NCBI GenBank assembly: GCA_028023455.1 | Contig: JAQFVV010012512.1 | Location: 1,592,413-1,656,412 of the forward strand | Length of the DNA: 64,000 nucleotides | From: Epiperipatus broadwayi | Taxonomy: Eukaryota; Onychophora; Udeonychophora; Euonychophora; Peripatidae | Reading direction: 5' to 3' | Shown: positions 21,595 through 32,867 of the stretch, piece after piece | Position numbering within the stretch: position 1 is the first letter of the stretch | Layout: every line of letters starts with the position of its first letter | Translations under genes and position numbers: made by a program | The notes under the pieces: model-generated | Told to the model about the DNA's origin: nothing | Database searches by the model: none | Seen by the model: only the letters and a program-made list of their open reading frames with translations

Positions 21595-21779
21595 TGACAT
21601 TTGCTTCCACTTTTGATTTTGAATTTAATGGCAGTTGAGGCAGTTTGAAGAAATTCACCGAAAGTACTTCTGCGGATTTTAAGGATTGTGTGTAATAATT
21701 TGTAAACCATTAAATTTATTATTTCATTTATAATTACAATTTTGTTTTTTAATTAACAGACAGTATATATATATATATA

Positions 21780-23210
21780 TATATATATCGTACTAAACCC
21801 CATTACTTCCCTGTGAATTCTGCTCCTAATCCTGCACTGAGCATGAAGTGATCAAGATTTAACAGGAGAAGAAATGGATACCAATTTAGCCAATCTGTAC
21901 ATATTGGTTCCTCCAGCTAAACTGATAGAGAGAGGAAATTGACAGAACTCTGCCAATTACAAAAATAAAGAAAAAAACCTTTTTAGTTAGTAATTTTCTT
22001 GAATGCCCGAATGTTTAGGACCTATGATAAATACACATCTTTGAAATGTCTATTTACTAATAGCTTTTGCGCATAACTCCTAAAAAGAATAAAAATGAAT
22101 TTCCCCCCTCCTAGAAGGATATGCAATACCATATGTACAGTGGAGCATGAGAATAAGATTTAACATCCTGGTAGAGCTATATCCCATGTGGCTTGCTCAG
22201 TACACTCTACATGTAGAGTCTTCAATGGGTAAGTTAAATGGTTATTACAGGTATGTGATTGATAAGAAAAGAGTACATTTTATCAAATAAATAATAATAT
22301 GAAAACAAAACAAATTTAATATTATGATTAAATATTTATTTAATCCCAAATACCCACCATCGTTTCATACTTGTAATGATATAATAATAATAAAAAGAAT
22401 TATTATCATAAACCTTGTATATATATATATGGTGTGTTGAAATAGATAAAATACAAATACAATTTTAAATGAATAAAAATAATAATAAATCCCTAAAGCT
22501 ATTTACAATGTTTCATAATGAATGGAAGTGGTCTGAGCTTTTTACCCTGTAGAAATAAGTTATACTTTTTGTGATTTGATATATGTTTCTCAGATAAAAG
22601 ATTTTCGGTTATACAGGCATACACTTCTACTCAGGACTTTAAACCTTTTTTTATTTATAGTAAATATAATAAAAAAAACTATGGTACATATATTTGCAAT
22701 ATAAAATATTTCACTAATTTCGTATTTTACAACATGTCAATAAGGTTGCATTAACTCAGATACTCTAGAGCACTCAACATGAGGTGCTTTATCTATTTGC
22801 ATTTTATGGTGGATAAGTTCATATACATGTATATATGTGTATAAAAATTTTCATGAGTAACAACAAGAAAAAAAAAAGAGAAATGATTGCAACTTTTACT
22901 GAGAAATACGGGAATTTGGGATAAAATAATGAATCAAGAGATTTAAGTAAATGCTATGTTATTATACCTGTAATAACCCTAAAATCTAATATATATTAGT
23001 AACATTCTTTTTTTAATGGTTAAATATAATAATAAAAAAATATATTTCGAATAGGAAATATCAGCGTTGATTAATTAACTATTTATAAAATATTTTAAAA
23101 TAAAATTATGTAGGCATCTTCATCTTCTACTGACTGGGCTTCTAAGTGGGTTTCAAGTCAACTGGCTGGGTGGTGAGGATTTCATATAATTGTGGCATAG
23201 ATAAGGCAGC
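21780..23210. other. Unassigned spacer with a GC-richer patch
   Basis: 21785-22250 is less A+T-rich (CCCCATTACTTCCCTGTG; GGTAGAGCTATATCCC) but gives no long open frame. A (TA)n run lies at 22421-22431. Confidence 0.45.
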
Positions 23211-23214
23211 TTTT

Positions 23215-23960
23215 GTCATCAAATATCACATGATCTCCATTCTTTATGCTTACCCAAGCCGTTTTTTACTGATGCAAATCTCTCCATACAGTAGCACCAC
23301 TCAGTGCCAGCGAATATAATCAATGGATGCAGGAAGCTTTGTGCATAAAATCCCTATGTAGTGTCTACTCATCCAATATTCCCAGACTAGTTTCTAGCTT
23401 GTGACTTTTATCAGTGAGGAATCTTGGATCTGAGAGCACTGCATCTAGATCTTAGGATCTAATGCACTACTATAAGTAGAGTTTAGCCTCTGTGACAAAC
23501 AGGTTCTTTAAGCATAAATAATTATGATCATGTGATGTTTGATAATTTAATACCAATCCTGTCAATATGATTATGGTGACTGTGGTTATTAAAGAACTAG
23601 ACACCAAAAGGTATGGATGCTGAACTGAAATTCAGATCTGTATAACTATATAAGCTAATGACCTTAGCTTGAAAACGTTACTGTGTTTTCATTTTGGACT
23701 CAAAGCTTTACAGTTAGCTAAAAAAGTAAAAGATGCCTGCTGGAGGAATGCATTAGATCCTATGATCTAAGTGCAGTACTCTCAGATCCACAGCTCTTCA
23801 GTGATGAAAGCCATAAGGTAAAAACTAGACTGGGGATATTGGATGAATAATTATGCACTAAATAGGGATTTTATGCACAAACCATCCTGCATCCATTGAG
23901 TACTTTGGTTTGTAGTGAGTGACCCTACTGTAAGGAGAGTTTTGTGTATTTCTAGTTTTG
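23215..23960. repeat. Foldback element with ~200-bp inverted arms (large member)
   Basis: The left arm (about 23275-23480) and the right arm (about 23745-23955) are inverted copies: CAATGGATGCAGGA faces TCCTGCATCCATTG, and GCATAAAATCCCTAT faces AGGGATTTTATGCA. The interior carries a further inverted copy of the left flank (ATCATGTGATG near 23530). Shares sequence with 8890-9055 and 59840-60290. No transposase is encoded, so it is probably a non-autonomous DNA element. Confidence 0.8.
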
Positions 23961-24199
23961 TTTCGTTTTAAACGATTCGAATAAACTAATTCTTTAAAGA
24001 GTTTTAATAAATTGGATTAAATATGCAAGTTTTTATTTCTATTCTAATAATAATCATCATCATCATATATATATATAAAGAGTTAGCACTTGGTAAATAT
24101 AAACATAGATAAGACTTTTTGAATAATAGAAAATACAATAAACTTTTTCCAATTTATTTTTATTCAACATCAATAAAATGAATGTTTACGCCATTAAAA

Positions 24200-24270
24200 T
24201 ATTCGGTATTTAAATTTATGCAAATGTAGTTATCATTATTAAAATATAAAATTCACTTTATGGTTTTTTA
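24200..24270 (+). promoter_or_regulatory. Candidate promoter with octamer ATGCAAAT, copy 2
   Basis: ATGCAAAT at 24218-24225 lies within the same TATTTAAATTTATGCAAAT block as in copy 1. It is 153 bp before the ATG at 24379 that corresponds to the start of copy 1. Confidence 0.4.
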
Positions 24271-24378
24271 TTAGTGTTAAAAGTGATATTTGTAGAGTTT
24301 GAATTAAAACTTCAACAATTTAAGGACAGTGTCGATTGAAGCAAAAAGTATTAAAGAATTAAAGGCCGAAGAGCAGTT

Positions 24379-24568
24379 AATGGCTGAAGAAAGGAGTCTA
24401 CTGATTTAATGATGGAAGAGTATTCAATGTCTGAAGCAAAATATTCTGAGAGGATATGTCATGAAGATCCTTCAGTATCTTTCGAAAAGAAACTCTGGAG
24501 TTTAATTTCGACAGGATTACAACAGATCAAGTAAATGATTACAGGAGTTATTTTCTGCAAAGTGTTCA
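24379..24568 (+). pseudogene. Disrupted N-terminal half of the copy 2 ORF
   Basis: ATG at 24379 matches the start of the 13208 ORF (M-A-E-E against M-A-E-A), but the frame ends at TAA after nine codons through a one-base loss. Another frame then continues with the family's EYSMSEAK motif until a TAA near 24532, and a TGA at about 24536 precedes the frame of the C-terminal half. The N-terminal half is therefore broken by a frameshift and stops. Confidence 0.65.
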
Positions 24569-24919
24569 ATGGATGAAATAATCGATGCTATGGAGTTTAT
24601 AAAAGCTGTTTGTTTGAATTATGAAGTACAAGTTATAGAAATCAGCAAAAAATATTTTCAATATCTCATAAATCTATTTCCCCATGAAGACATGCTCCGA
24701 TTAGCTTATTACTGTGTCTTGATTGCAATTTTAGAAATACCTAATATTGTTTACAAACCTGTGAAGATGAAAATATGCTACGAAGGCTGGATTTGGATGG
24801 GCCGATCGGTTAATATCTACAAATTTATTGGGATGAAGAATCGTGTAATGAGTTTCTTCCCAATTGACAATATATTTAAAGCAAATAGCAGGAAATTTGT
24901 AGAAGAAATAGATGAATAA
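24569..24919 (+). CDS. Uncharacterised ORF, 116 codons, paralogue of the 13208 ORF
   Basis: Function unknown. It covers only the conserved helical half of the family: VQVIEISKKYFQYL, MLRLAYYCVLIAILEIP, IYKFIGMKNR, then a tail FFPIDNIFKANSRKF that copy 1 has lost behind a stop codon. The frame is open upstream back to a TGA near 24536 and still reads the shared AKCSM before the chosen Met, so the start is only the first ATG left after N-terminal decay. A-R-R-W-T-G of copy 1 is G-W-I-W-M-G here. The last codons overlap AATAAA (24914) and another lies at 24930. It may be a surviving short gene or a partly decayed pseudogene; an intact C-terminal half with broken N-terminus favours the latter. 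Confidence 0.4.
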   Translation: MDEIIDAMEFIKAVCLNYEVQVIEISKKYFQYLINLFPHEDMLRLAYYCVLIAILEIPNIVYKPVKMKICYEGWIWMGRSVNIYKFIGMKNRVMSFFPIDNIFKANSRKFVEEIDE

Positions 24920-25450
24920 ATTATTTTAAAAATAAATTTAAATCATGATTTTATTCTTTAAAATAAACTGTTCTGATGTTTTGTAATGTTAAAATCTGCG
25001 TTCTGCAAATACCTCATCGGTTCTCTTATCTTTTGTTTGTTACAACTTCATTGTTTAAAGAGTAATTTTTATTTTACAACTGAAAATAGATGATTACTTA
25101 ATTTATTGTACTTTATAAATATTTAACTATATAGAAGGTAAACAAACATCAACCCTAGCGCCATTTTAAACAAGATGATACAACTGTAAAAATACTCTAA
25201 CCCCAGCAACAAGATAAAGGCTTTAAGGAAATAAAAGCGCTTTATAGAGTATTATATCTATAGACATTTATAACTGCTGTTTATTTTAAAAAAAATTTGT
25301 AACTAAGGATGATTTTTTCAAAAAATATCCTATTTGTAGATTTTATGTAAAAAAATAAACATTTTAAATTATTTATTTGACTTTTGATATTAATTGAAAA
25401 TAGTTTTCATTCCATTTTAAGTTATAAGCTATTAAATGTTACATATAAAA

Positions 25451-25520
25451 GCCTGCCTCAGTGGTTAATACATTCTTTGACAAAATACAGAACTTGGGTT
25501 TAAACCTGGATCAGGTAAAG
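25451..25520 (+). repeat. tRNA-derived SINE inside duplicated unit 2
   Basis: A box GCCTCAGTGGTTAATAC and B box GGGTTTAAACCTGG are clear, about 40 bp apart. Orthologous in position to the relics at 14188 and about 43570. Confidence 0.65.
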
Positions 25521-25999
25521 CTAACACTTATAACCATATATCATCAATAGATGGGTTTTTAGATATTCAGCGTCCTTCCTTTTTCCCATATTGATAAAAT
25601 CGGCCTCAGCAAAGTATACAAATTTAGCTTGGAAGATTACTTGCATAGTTCTAATTATAAATTAAAATATGGGGAAGGGGATCTTGGGAGGGCCTGATGA
25701 GTAACATCTTTCTCATGACAGTTTTTTTTCCCATGACTTTTAAATTGCTTTTAGTCTAGGTTGGGATATTTAAAACGATTTTTGCTATTCTTTTTACAAA
25801 AACTGTAAAAAAATACAGCTTTTTTTGCTAGTTGTATTAAGAATTGCAACATTACAACGAATTCAATTGCCATTGTTAATAAGAATTAAAAGAAAAGAAA
25901 CGTTAAGACAAAAACTTTAAAAAAGTAAAATATAATTTATAAATTAAGACATTTAATTAAATGGATATTTCAGATGAACATCAGAAATAATTTATTTAT

Positions 26000-26720
26000 A
26001 ATAATAATAAAACAGTATGATAAAATATATATGTATTGTACTCTAACACTATAACCGAATATCCCAATACGGAAATAAAATCCTAGCTTAATCATTATAC
26101 TTCTATTAGAATGTTCCAACCAATCAATAACTACACTATTTAAGGTTTTTTATTAATTAAAATTAATACTAAGTTTTAATTAATTTTTCTCCAATAATCA
26201 TGAGACTAAATAGGATATAGGGACAATTAGATTTAAAAATTAAGTACATACAAAAACATATACCTAATCGCATTAAATACCATGCCAATATTAACCTTTA
26301 ACCACACTAATGATATTCCAATGACTAACAATTGCTACATTAAAATAAATCCATATTAAAATAATTAACATTCTTAATTAAATTACACTATTATTTATTG
26401 CAATATCTCTAATTTTATCTTTAACCTGTTCTCTATTATAATACACTTTAAATACATTTCTCAGGGTAAGATTATTTTTCAATCTGATACACTCTATTAT
26501 ACAATCAAATTTAATGAAGGATTTTAAATTATATCTAATTGTAATCAATAATTAAGAAATAATAATTTGACTATAATCACTTATGAATTACCACAATATC
26601 AAATAATAACTTAATTAAAATAATTTCCTACTATAAATAATAATAACAAATATTTACTCAATTTTACTACCTTAGCTCATAGTTTGTTTTACTTATAGCA
26701 TGATATTTTTCTTGTTTTTT
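26000..26720. other. Unassigned very A+T-rich spacer
   Basis: Many AATTAA and TAATAA runs; no gene or element was recognised. Confidence 0.5.
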
Positions 26721-26729
26721 TTCCATGTC

Positions 26730-26803
26730 AAATGCGTTGACCAGGAAGCAAACCCCGGCCAACTGCTTGAAAGGCAGCTATGCTAACCACTAGACCACCA
26801 ACG
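26730..26803 (-). pseudogene. tRNA-Glu-like sequence (anticodon TTC), probably SINE-derived
   Basis: The minus strand reads GCGTTGG at the 5' end and TCAACGC at the 3' end, a complete seven-pair acceptor stem (one G-T). GGTCTAGTGGTTAGC is a good D arm/A box, and CTGC-CTTTCAA-GCAG an anticodon arm with TTC. The T arm CCGGG...CCTGG has a loop one base too long (GTTTGCTT, lacking the usual T-T-C). A short A-rich tail follows. A related, more decayed copy sits at 58892-58973, also next to a microsatellite. Retroposed tRNA/SINE is more likely than a working tRNA gene. Confidence 0.6.
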
Positions 26804-26872
26804 CTTGACTATTTTTCTTGTTTTGAAGACATTTTTATATATAGGTATCAATTTCTAAATTACATACAAATA

Positions 26873-26994
<122 letters not shown>

Positions 26995-26999
26995 TCTTC

Positions 27000-28090
27000 T
27001 TCCTTTTCCTCCTCCTCTTCTTATATACAACCTTGTTTTCGTTTATTCAAAGTTTCAATCTTCTACATTCTTGAACAAAATTATAATTTTTCAACCACTA
27101 TTTGTTTTTCTCACATTACAAAAACGAAAAGTAACATTTTCATATTGTCCAGAAGTAGTAACTTTATTTTTTATCAGTATATGAGATTCTGTGGTAAGGT
27201 TTAGTTTTGATTTGGTTATGAGAAATTATAAAAACAAAACAAATAAATCTTATATATATATAATATCATTGATGAAACTAAAGGTTTGAAATAGTAAGTT
27301 GCTAAAAATGTTGTAAAAAAGTAATAATAAATAGATAAATTAAGCCATAAACTGCATAAACTGGATTCTAAAAGATTTATAAAGAAATCGCATGGAAAAT
27401 GGATAATCGAGAGAGGGATGTTTGCTAGAGTGATGCGAGGCAAAAATATTCCTTGTTTGAAAAAACTCAATTAAATTTTTAAAATCGTTTTTATTTGAAA
27501 GTGAATTGATTATGGCTAATAATATAAATTATGAAGTTAAGCTCAATGCCTAGCCAGTATTTATTTTAAATGGCGGATGAGTATATATTTTATGAAGTAA
27601 ATAAATATATTAACCTGAAACATCTCAGGAAATTCGATAAAATGCTTCATTAAAAATTTTGATCCTTTTTCTTTTAAGTAAAGAAAATGGTTATAAATGA
27701 GTGTAGCTTCTATATAGAATCATTCTTATATTGAAACTTAATATCATACAATAAATAAATAATATCCAGATTTAAGAAAAAATATTGTAAGAAAATGAAC
27801 TTTTTTTAAAAATAAAAAAAAGAACTTACAAAGGTTTTAAATAATTATAAAATTGTAAAGTCTTAGCATATTGTAGTTTTCATAGCCTAAATGAATTTAT
27901 CATGAAAATAGTAGATTGTAACAATTGTATTTGTAAACGAGTTAAAAACAAATATTTGTAAAAATAATAGCATTTGCAAAAGATAAATAATTCTAAAAAA
28001 AATTAGCTAATAATTAGCTTATAAAATATAACTAACTGGAAAAAAGTTAAATGAATTTAAAATAGTAAAAAGTTTTAATTATGTATTGGA
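27000..28090. other. Unassigned A+T-rich spacer
   Basis: Nothing coding recognised; the 84-codon minus-strand frame at 27216-27470 is F/Y/L-rich and judged chance. Confidence 0.5.
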
Positions 28091-28245
28091 CTATTTCCAT
28101 CATCTAATATTAAGAACTGAATGTCTTTAGAATAATAGCTCAATTAGTTCGAACGTTATCTTAAAATTCAGTATTCAAGAATCTAAAGGTCTAGGTTGGA
28201 TTCCTATGCTAGTATAGTCACTGATTATGTCAGCTACAGTTTTTA
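28085..28245 (+). repeat. tRNA-derived SINE fragment, same family as 6931
   Basis: AATAGCTCAATTAGTTCGAA resembles an A box and GGTCTAGGTTGGATTCCT a B box. It is followed by ATGCTAGTATAGTCACTGAT, which matches the tail of the 6931 copy. Confidence 0.55.
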
Positions 28246-28790
28246 AAATCTCACGAGCATCTTCTCACGATTTAGCCACTACACTTTTTAGGGAGAAATA
28301 AGATCACTGAGATCATAATCAAGACCATTCAGTAATTCCTTAAACTGATGTCTATTAAACCCTCAGCTTTTGATCAGATTTATGCATGACATTACTGCAA
28401 GCTACTATGCACACAGATTTTTTTAATGCATTCAATGGCGTATAATTAAATCACTTCGATCAAGACTAAGATTATTCATTTCTTTTTTAGCAAATGCAAT
28501 AATATTTTTTGCAAGGATGGTTGAACGGCCATCTATGATAAGGCCACATAACTTTTCAAATATTAGCTGAAGTTTTTTCATTAATAAAACAAGTTTTACA
28601 AACAAGTCCTCACCTCTTGTAGCATCATGCATGGCTTCCAATGATAGCAGATTCTTTTATTTGTCAAAGTCTGCCATTGTCTCTCAAATGAAAATCAATT
28701 TAACAGTATTTATGTCCATTATCTTGTTACAAGATTGGTAGTAAAATTGGACATCTCTTGCAGAAATCTTTAAAGTTTTTTCAGTATCTG
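28235..28790 (-). pseudogene. hAT transposase pseudogene (ZBED5/GTF2IRD2-like), fragment
   Basis: Minus-strand blocks in order: DINTVKLIFI (~28710), LEAMHDATRGEDLF (28640-28600), FEKLCGLIIDGRST (~28530), GFNRHQFKELLNGL (~28350) and WLNREKML (~28275). These match the family's 'L-I-F-I-R', 'M-H-G-T-T-T-G-x-D-I-F', 'W-x-x-L-x-G-L-x-x-D-G-A', 'G-L-N-H-R-Q-F' and 'R-W-L-S-R-G-x-V-L' blocks. Five-plus stops interrupt them; only 28432-28641 stays open (69 codons). N-terminal and C-terminal thirds and the inverted ends are not recognisable. It is a separate, differently decayed copy from the one at 7928. Confidence 0.75.
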
Positions 28791-28799
28791 GTTGTAAGT

Positions 28800-29730
28800 A
28801 AGTAAAGTGAATCTCTAAGGCTAAATAACACTCTAAAACAATATTATTTTATCTGGTGCTAATACCATAATTTTGGTACAACAACCATGCATTTTTTCAC
28901 GAACTCTTCTTCTAAATTTGGCCTCATCTTACTTCACAGCAATGTTGCCTCACTCATAAGGAGGCCTAGGCTTGTCATCATTCCAAACTGTGATGAAGCA
29001 CATTAATTTCATCCAGAAACATTTGTTTCCCAAATCATAGAGTTTATGATGTTTTGAGCAGTAATCATCACAAACTAAGCTCACACTTTATCTTTTAACC
29101 AAAAACATCATTTATACATTTACCTTGGAAAGATTGATTTATCTGAATCAACTTTTCTTTATAGTCAACATTAGTAGGACATAATAACACTTAAGTTTTA
29201 ATAACTATCCAGTGCATGTAGTCAACAATGATATTACTTTATTTTGATTATTGTTCTAACCTGGTATTCAGAGTTTATTCAATATTCATATCATTTATTA
29301 TTAACGTTTTTTTTTTCTGTATACTGTGTGACATAAAGCAAATTTATGATTCTGTGAAAAAACTTACTAGATTTATCAAATTTTAACCCCTGCCTGTAAT
29401 TGGCTTGGGAGTCAGATGAAATGATTTCACTGGCCATAATGAGGATGACTATTATATATAATTCCTTATTATGAGTAACTTTCCAAGCTTACTTTTATTA
29501 CCATGAAATTGGTGAGAATGTTTATCCTGAAGTTCATAAAGATTTGCCAGCAATATTGATTATTTTGGTTCTCGATTACCTTTTTGCAGAATAAAGTTTT
29601 AATTTTAATTTTCCATGGTAAATTGATGAAATAGCTTGTATCAGGTTGGAAAATTATAGTGGCAACAATAATAATTAAAAACTTCTTAGCAAAGTATCAA
29701 TTCCACAAAGCTAATTATTTATTCTTTAGT
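28800..29730. other. Unassigned spacer
   Basis: May hold further decayed hAT sequence at 28800-29110 but nothing diagnostic; the rest is A+T-rich. Confidence 0.4.
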
Positions 29731-29733
29731 TTC

Positions 29734-29734
29734 T

Positions 29735-29778
<44 letters not shown>

Positions 29779-29779
29779 T
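29734..29779. repeat. (CA)n(TA)n microsatellite
   Basis: About 11 CA units followed by about 11 TA units. Confidence 0.95.
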
Positions 29780-29886
29780 ATAATAGTAACTTACATATAT
29801 ATATATTATTGGTCTAATGTGTTTTATCTCTTAGGAAATTATTTATAAATATAAATTTTTATTTGACTATTTTATTATGTATATAT

Positions 29887-32119
29887 TGTAACGAGCATAG
29901 ACGTTCGTTACATTGTTTTTTGTTTTTTTTTAAATTTATTAAACATGAAAGTAAATTAAAAAGTTCGCATTTAAAAATTTTCTTTAAGAATTAAAAATTG
30001 AAATTAAATATCATCTTAAACTCTTATATATTAATTAAATCGCACAGATAATGAAAAATTATTAAAATAAAACTTTATTAAAGAAAAAGTATTTTAAAAC
30101 TAAATTTTAAAAAGATTTGGAGATGAAATTATATCTTTAAATTTATCTTTAAATATATTTTTGATTTGGAAAACAGGTTAATTAATCAGAAATGGAAATG
30201 ATTGTTAATTAGTTAAATGTAAACCAGCCTTCGGCATTTAAATGTAAAAACACCAGTCAGATAAGAAAACAATAGAAACTGTTAGCAAATAAGAAGAAAT
30301 CCCTATGGAATCGGACCGCAGCGAAAGGACCATCGCATCGGTGACGTAATGTAAATTCAATCCTTCACATTAATATAAAAGGAAAATTTGGAAATTATTA
30401 ATCAGTGACTGGAAATTGATTATTACGATGTGACTATATGTAGTAGTACGGAGTTGGAGGAATTGACAGACGCACGGTCAATTCTTTCAGCTGTTAAAGA
30501 AGGGAGAAATGAACTATCGTTTCCTACATTGAGGACCAACTAAATTAAAAAACCTCCGAATGAATAAATAAAACAACGGCTAAATGGATACCAATTTTAG
30601 GACGGCGTGGGAATTTACGTTCATGGCAAGCAACGGATAAAGTTGGACGTTTTAAAAATCGTAAGAACTTATATATATTCACTTGAAACAATAAGAACTC
30701 TAAATTTTAAAACTTTTTAGTAAATAATGCAATAGAATCCTATCTGACCAAACTAAATTCTTCATTAATAATGTTATTTGATGTATTTTTTTTCTTATTT
30801 ATTTTGTAAAATCATTTCCATTTATTTATTTTTTGTTCTTTAAGTTTTATTATGATTGTTGTTTTCCGTTAAATTAATTATAAAAATGTTAAACTTAAGT
30901 CGGGTGTGAATGGCTGTATAGATTTGTAAAGTTATATTAGGGGAGGGTAATCTTAGGTTATTTATGTCGTTGTTAGATTGGGTCAATGGATTGGATATAT
31001 TGATGTAGTTAGTAGATGTAATCGGAGATTCGCTACTGGCAGAATCGTTTATATATACGCCGCACTCACCCGTTTGCCTATGGAAGGAATTATAAGACGG
31101 AGAACGCAGTTCCTTTCTATGGAGTTTTTTTTTTATTGTTCTTCTCGTTAGATAGATGTAATATTCCTATCTGATTGAGAGTCAATGTCTTTTCTTAATT
31201 CTTTTGGTGCTGCCGTATTTCGTATTACATTGAATACATCGATATATCAGATGGATTGATGACAGTTTGACTGCGAATTTTAGCCTAAGGTTAAATAGGG
31301 ATAGAATATTTTAATTTCAATGCAAATCTATGTAGTATTCATACTCGATTCTAAATAAAAATGCATTAAACTTAAGTTGTTTATAGACGCTTGCATGGAT
31401 TGTTTATCGGTTAACTATGTTTTGCGTTTTCATATTTGATCAAAATATATAGACATTCGATAAATAATGATACCTTACGGTGAGTATCTAAAATGTATTT
31501 ATTCGGATGTCTTTTAAGTTATTGGTGACAATGCAAGTATCTTATGATGAATACTATTGGGTTACATAGAAATTTCCCTCCGCAATTGTCAGTAATCAAT
31601 AATTTTGTATTTTGATCGCTTATGTTTACTTTGAAATGTTTTTGACCGTGAAATCTATGTAACCGATCTATATTCAACATTATTAAACAAGCTTTCCTAA
31701 ATTTCATCTGTGCGAACTTAATTAAAATGTAAAATTAGAATATAATAGTAATTAAAGGTAAATTAAAGTCAAAAATCAAAGTTAAAAATAATGTTAAATG
31801 TTAAAATGTAAAACTAATACTAAAATAATTTTAAATCTTATATATATGTGCATAAATAAATGTTTGTATGTTAATTACTGGCAGTGGCTTATTTTATTCC
31901 TTTTTTAATATATACTCTTTAGATTATCTTATTAAATCTCTGCTATTCCACTGAGCTAGTGACATGGGCTAACGACCGGAATCAAAATTTAAAAAAAAAA
32001 AAAAAATTTTTTTTTTTGACTTACGTATCTGCCTACTTTATAAATTTTTCTAGGTTCAAATGCCTAGATGGCGCCCCGTAGTGCAGTTTACGTTAAGTCT
32101 CATTCTCCGGATCGTTACA
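29887..32119 (+). repeat. 5' LTR of the non-autonomous element
   Basis: Bounded by TGTAACGA and TCGTTACA. It contains a TATA-type box (ATATAAAAGG near 30372) preceded by TGACGTAA near 30341, a CREB/C-EBP-like site, and a second TTTATATATACG near 31049. The start also holds a 26-bp hairpin (TGTAACGA...TCGTTACA within 29887-29912). Confidence 0.8.
30335..30385 (+). promoter_or_regulatory. Candidate LTR core promoter (TGACGTAA + TATA box)
   Basis: TGACGTAATG lies about 30 bp before ATATAAAAGG. Identical in the second LTR (near 33323 and 33353). Spacing fits an RNA polymerase II promoter starting near 30400; function is inferred. Confidence 0.45.
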
Positions 32120-32867
32120 ACTGGCTTTCCCAATCTGGGGCCGATCTTTAATAAACCACAAATACCCTGAGCAAATTTTGTCAAAATGAAATATTTTTAT
32201 CTGTTTACATAAAGTCGTATACTTTAAATCTGATAAAAGCACTGCCAGAAAGAAATAGCACATATATTAAACACGAGAAAGTATAAATAATTCTAAACTG
32301 TATTTCGTTAAAAAAAAAAAAAAAGTCAAAAGGTTGCGATTGATATGTTTTTTTGTTGTTGTAATATAAATTATACTTTAATGTGTATAGGTGCGCACAG
32401 CCACGTAAGTTTATGATCGAAATGTGGTGCCTTACGATGAGTACCTTTGGGAATTACTTCAGTGTAACCCTATGTATGCATTTCAATCAGTCATAAATAA
32501 GTTGGTGGTGTTTATAATTGTGCTGCAAATATACACGTTTAAACCCATTATTTCTTAAAACATATTTATCTCAATGCAACCTTCTTTAAATAAATAATTT
32601 ATAAAATTTGCTTGTCATGCCGTGTGTAAAAATAAAATGGATTAAAAAAAAAAAAAGTTAGAACTCTGGTCGGGAGGAGGTGAACGTAAATGGTCCTTGG
32701 AAAGCGATAGTCAACATTTTCTTTTTCTTTTTGTATATAGTCTTTTTGTAAAATTATTAACCGGATGTTTTGTAAATGTCTTTGTCAATCGTGTACCGTA
32801 ATTACTAACCCTAAGTAAAATATTTTTTTTTTTTTTGATCATTTTTTTTTAAGTAACTTTACTGATA
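32120..32867 (+). other. Internal region of the LTR element, non-coding
   Basis: 748 bp with poly-A and poly-T tracts and no open frame of note. Begins with the primer-site-like TGGCTTTCCCAATCTGGGGC (one base trimmed), comparable in shape to the TGGC...CCAA...TGGGGC site at 49246. Confidence 0.6.

Larger units (their letters stand above)
20997..21732. mobile_element. Palindrome of two inverted Penelope-like 3' ends
   Basis: Arms of about 340 bp: 20997 rightwards pairs with 21732 leftwards (for example TACACACAATCCTTAAAATC near 21034 faces its complement near 21690). The axis is near 21365 and about 50 bases are unpaired. The right arm read forwards and the left arm read on the minus strand both encode the Penelope C-terminal segment described next. 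Inverted or tandem partial copies are a known habit of Penelope-like elements. Confidence 0.85.
24150..25740 (+). repeat. Duplicated unit, copy 2
   Basis: Same landmarks, in the same order, as 12940-14560: octamer block, ORF, 3' tail, SINE with A and B boxes. Homology with copy 1 seems to continue weakly to about 25995 (ACATCAGAAATAATTT in both, at 14782 and 25979). Confidence 0.8.
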
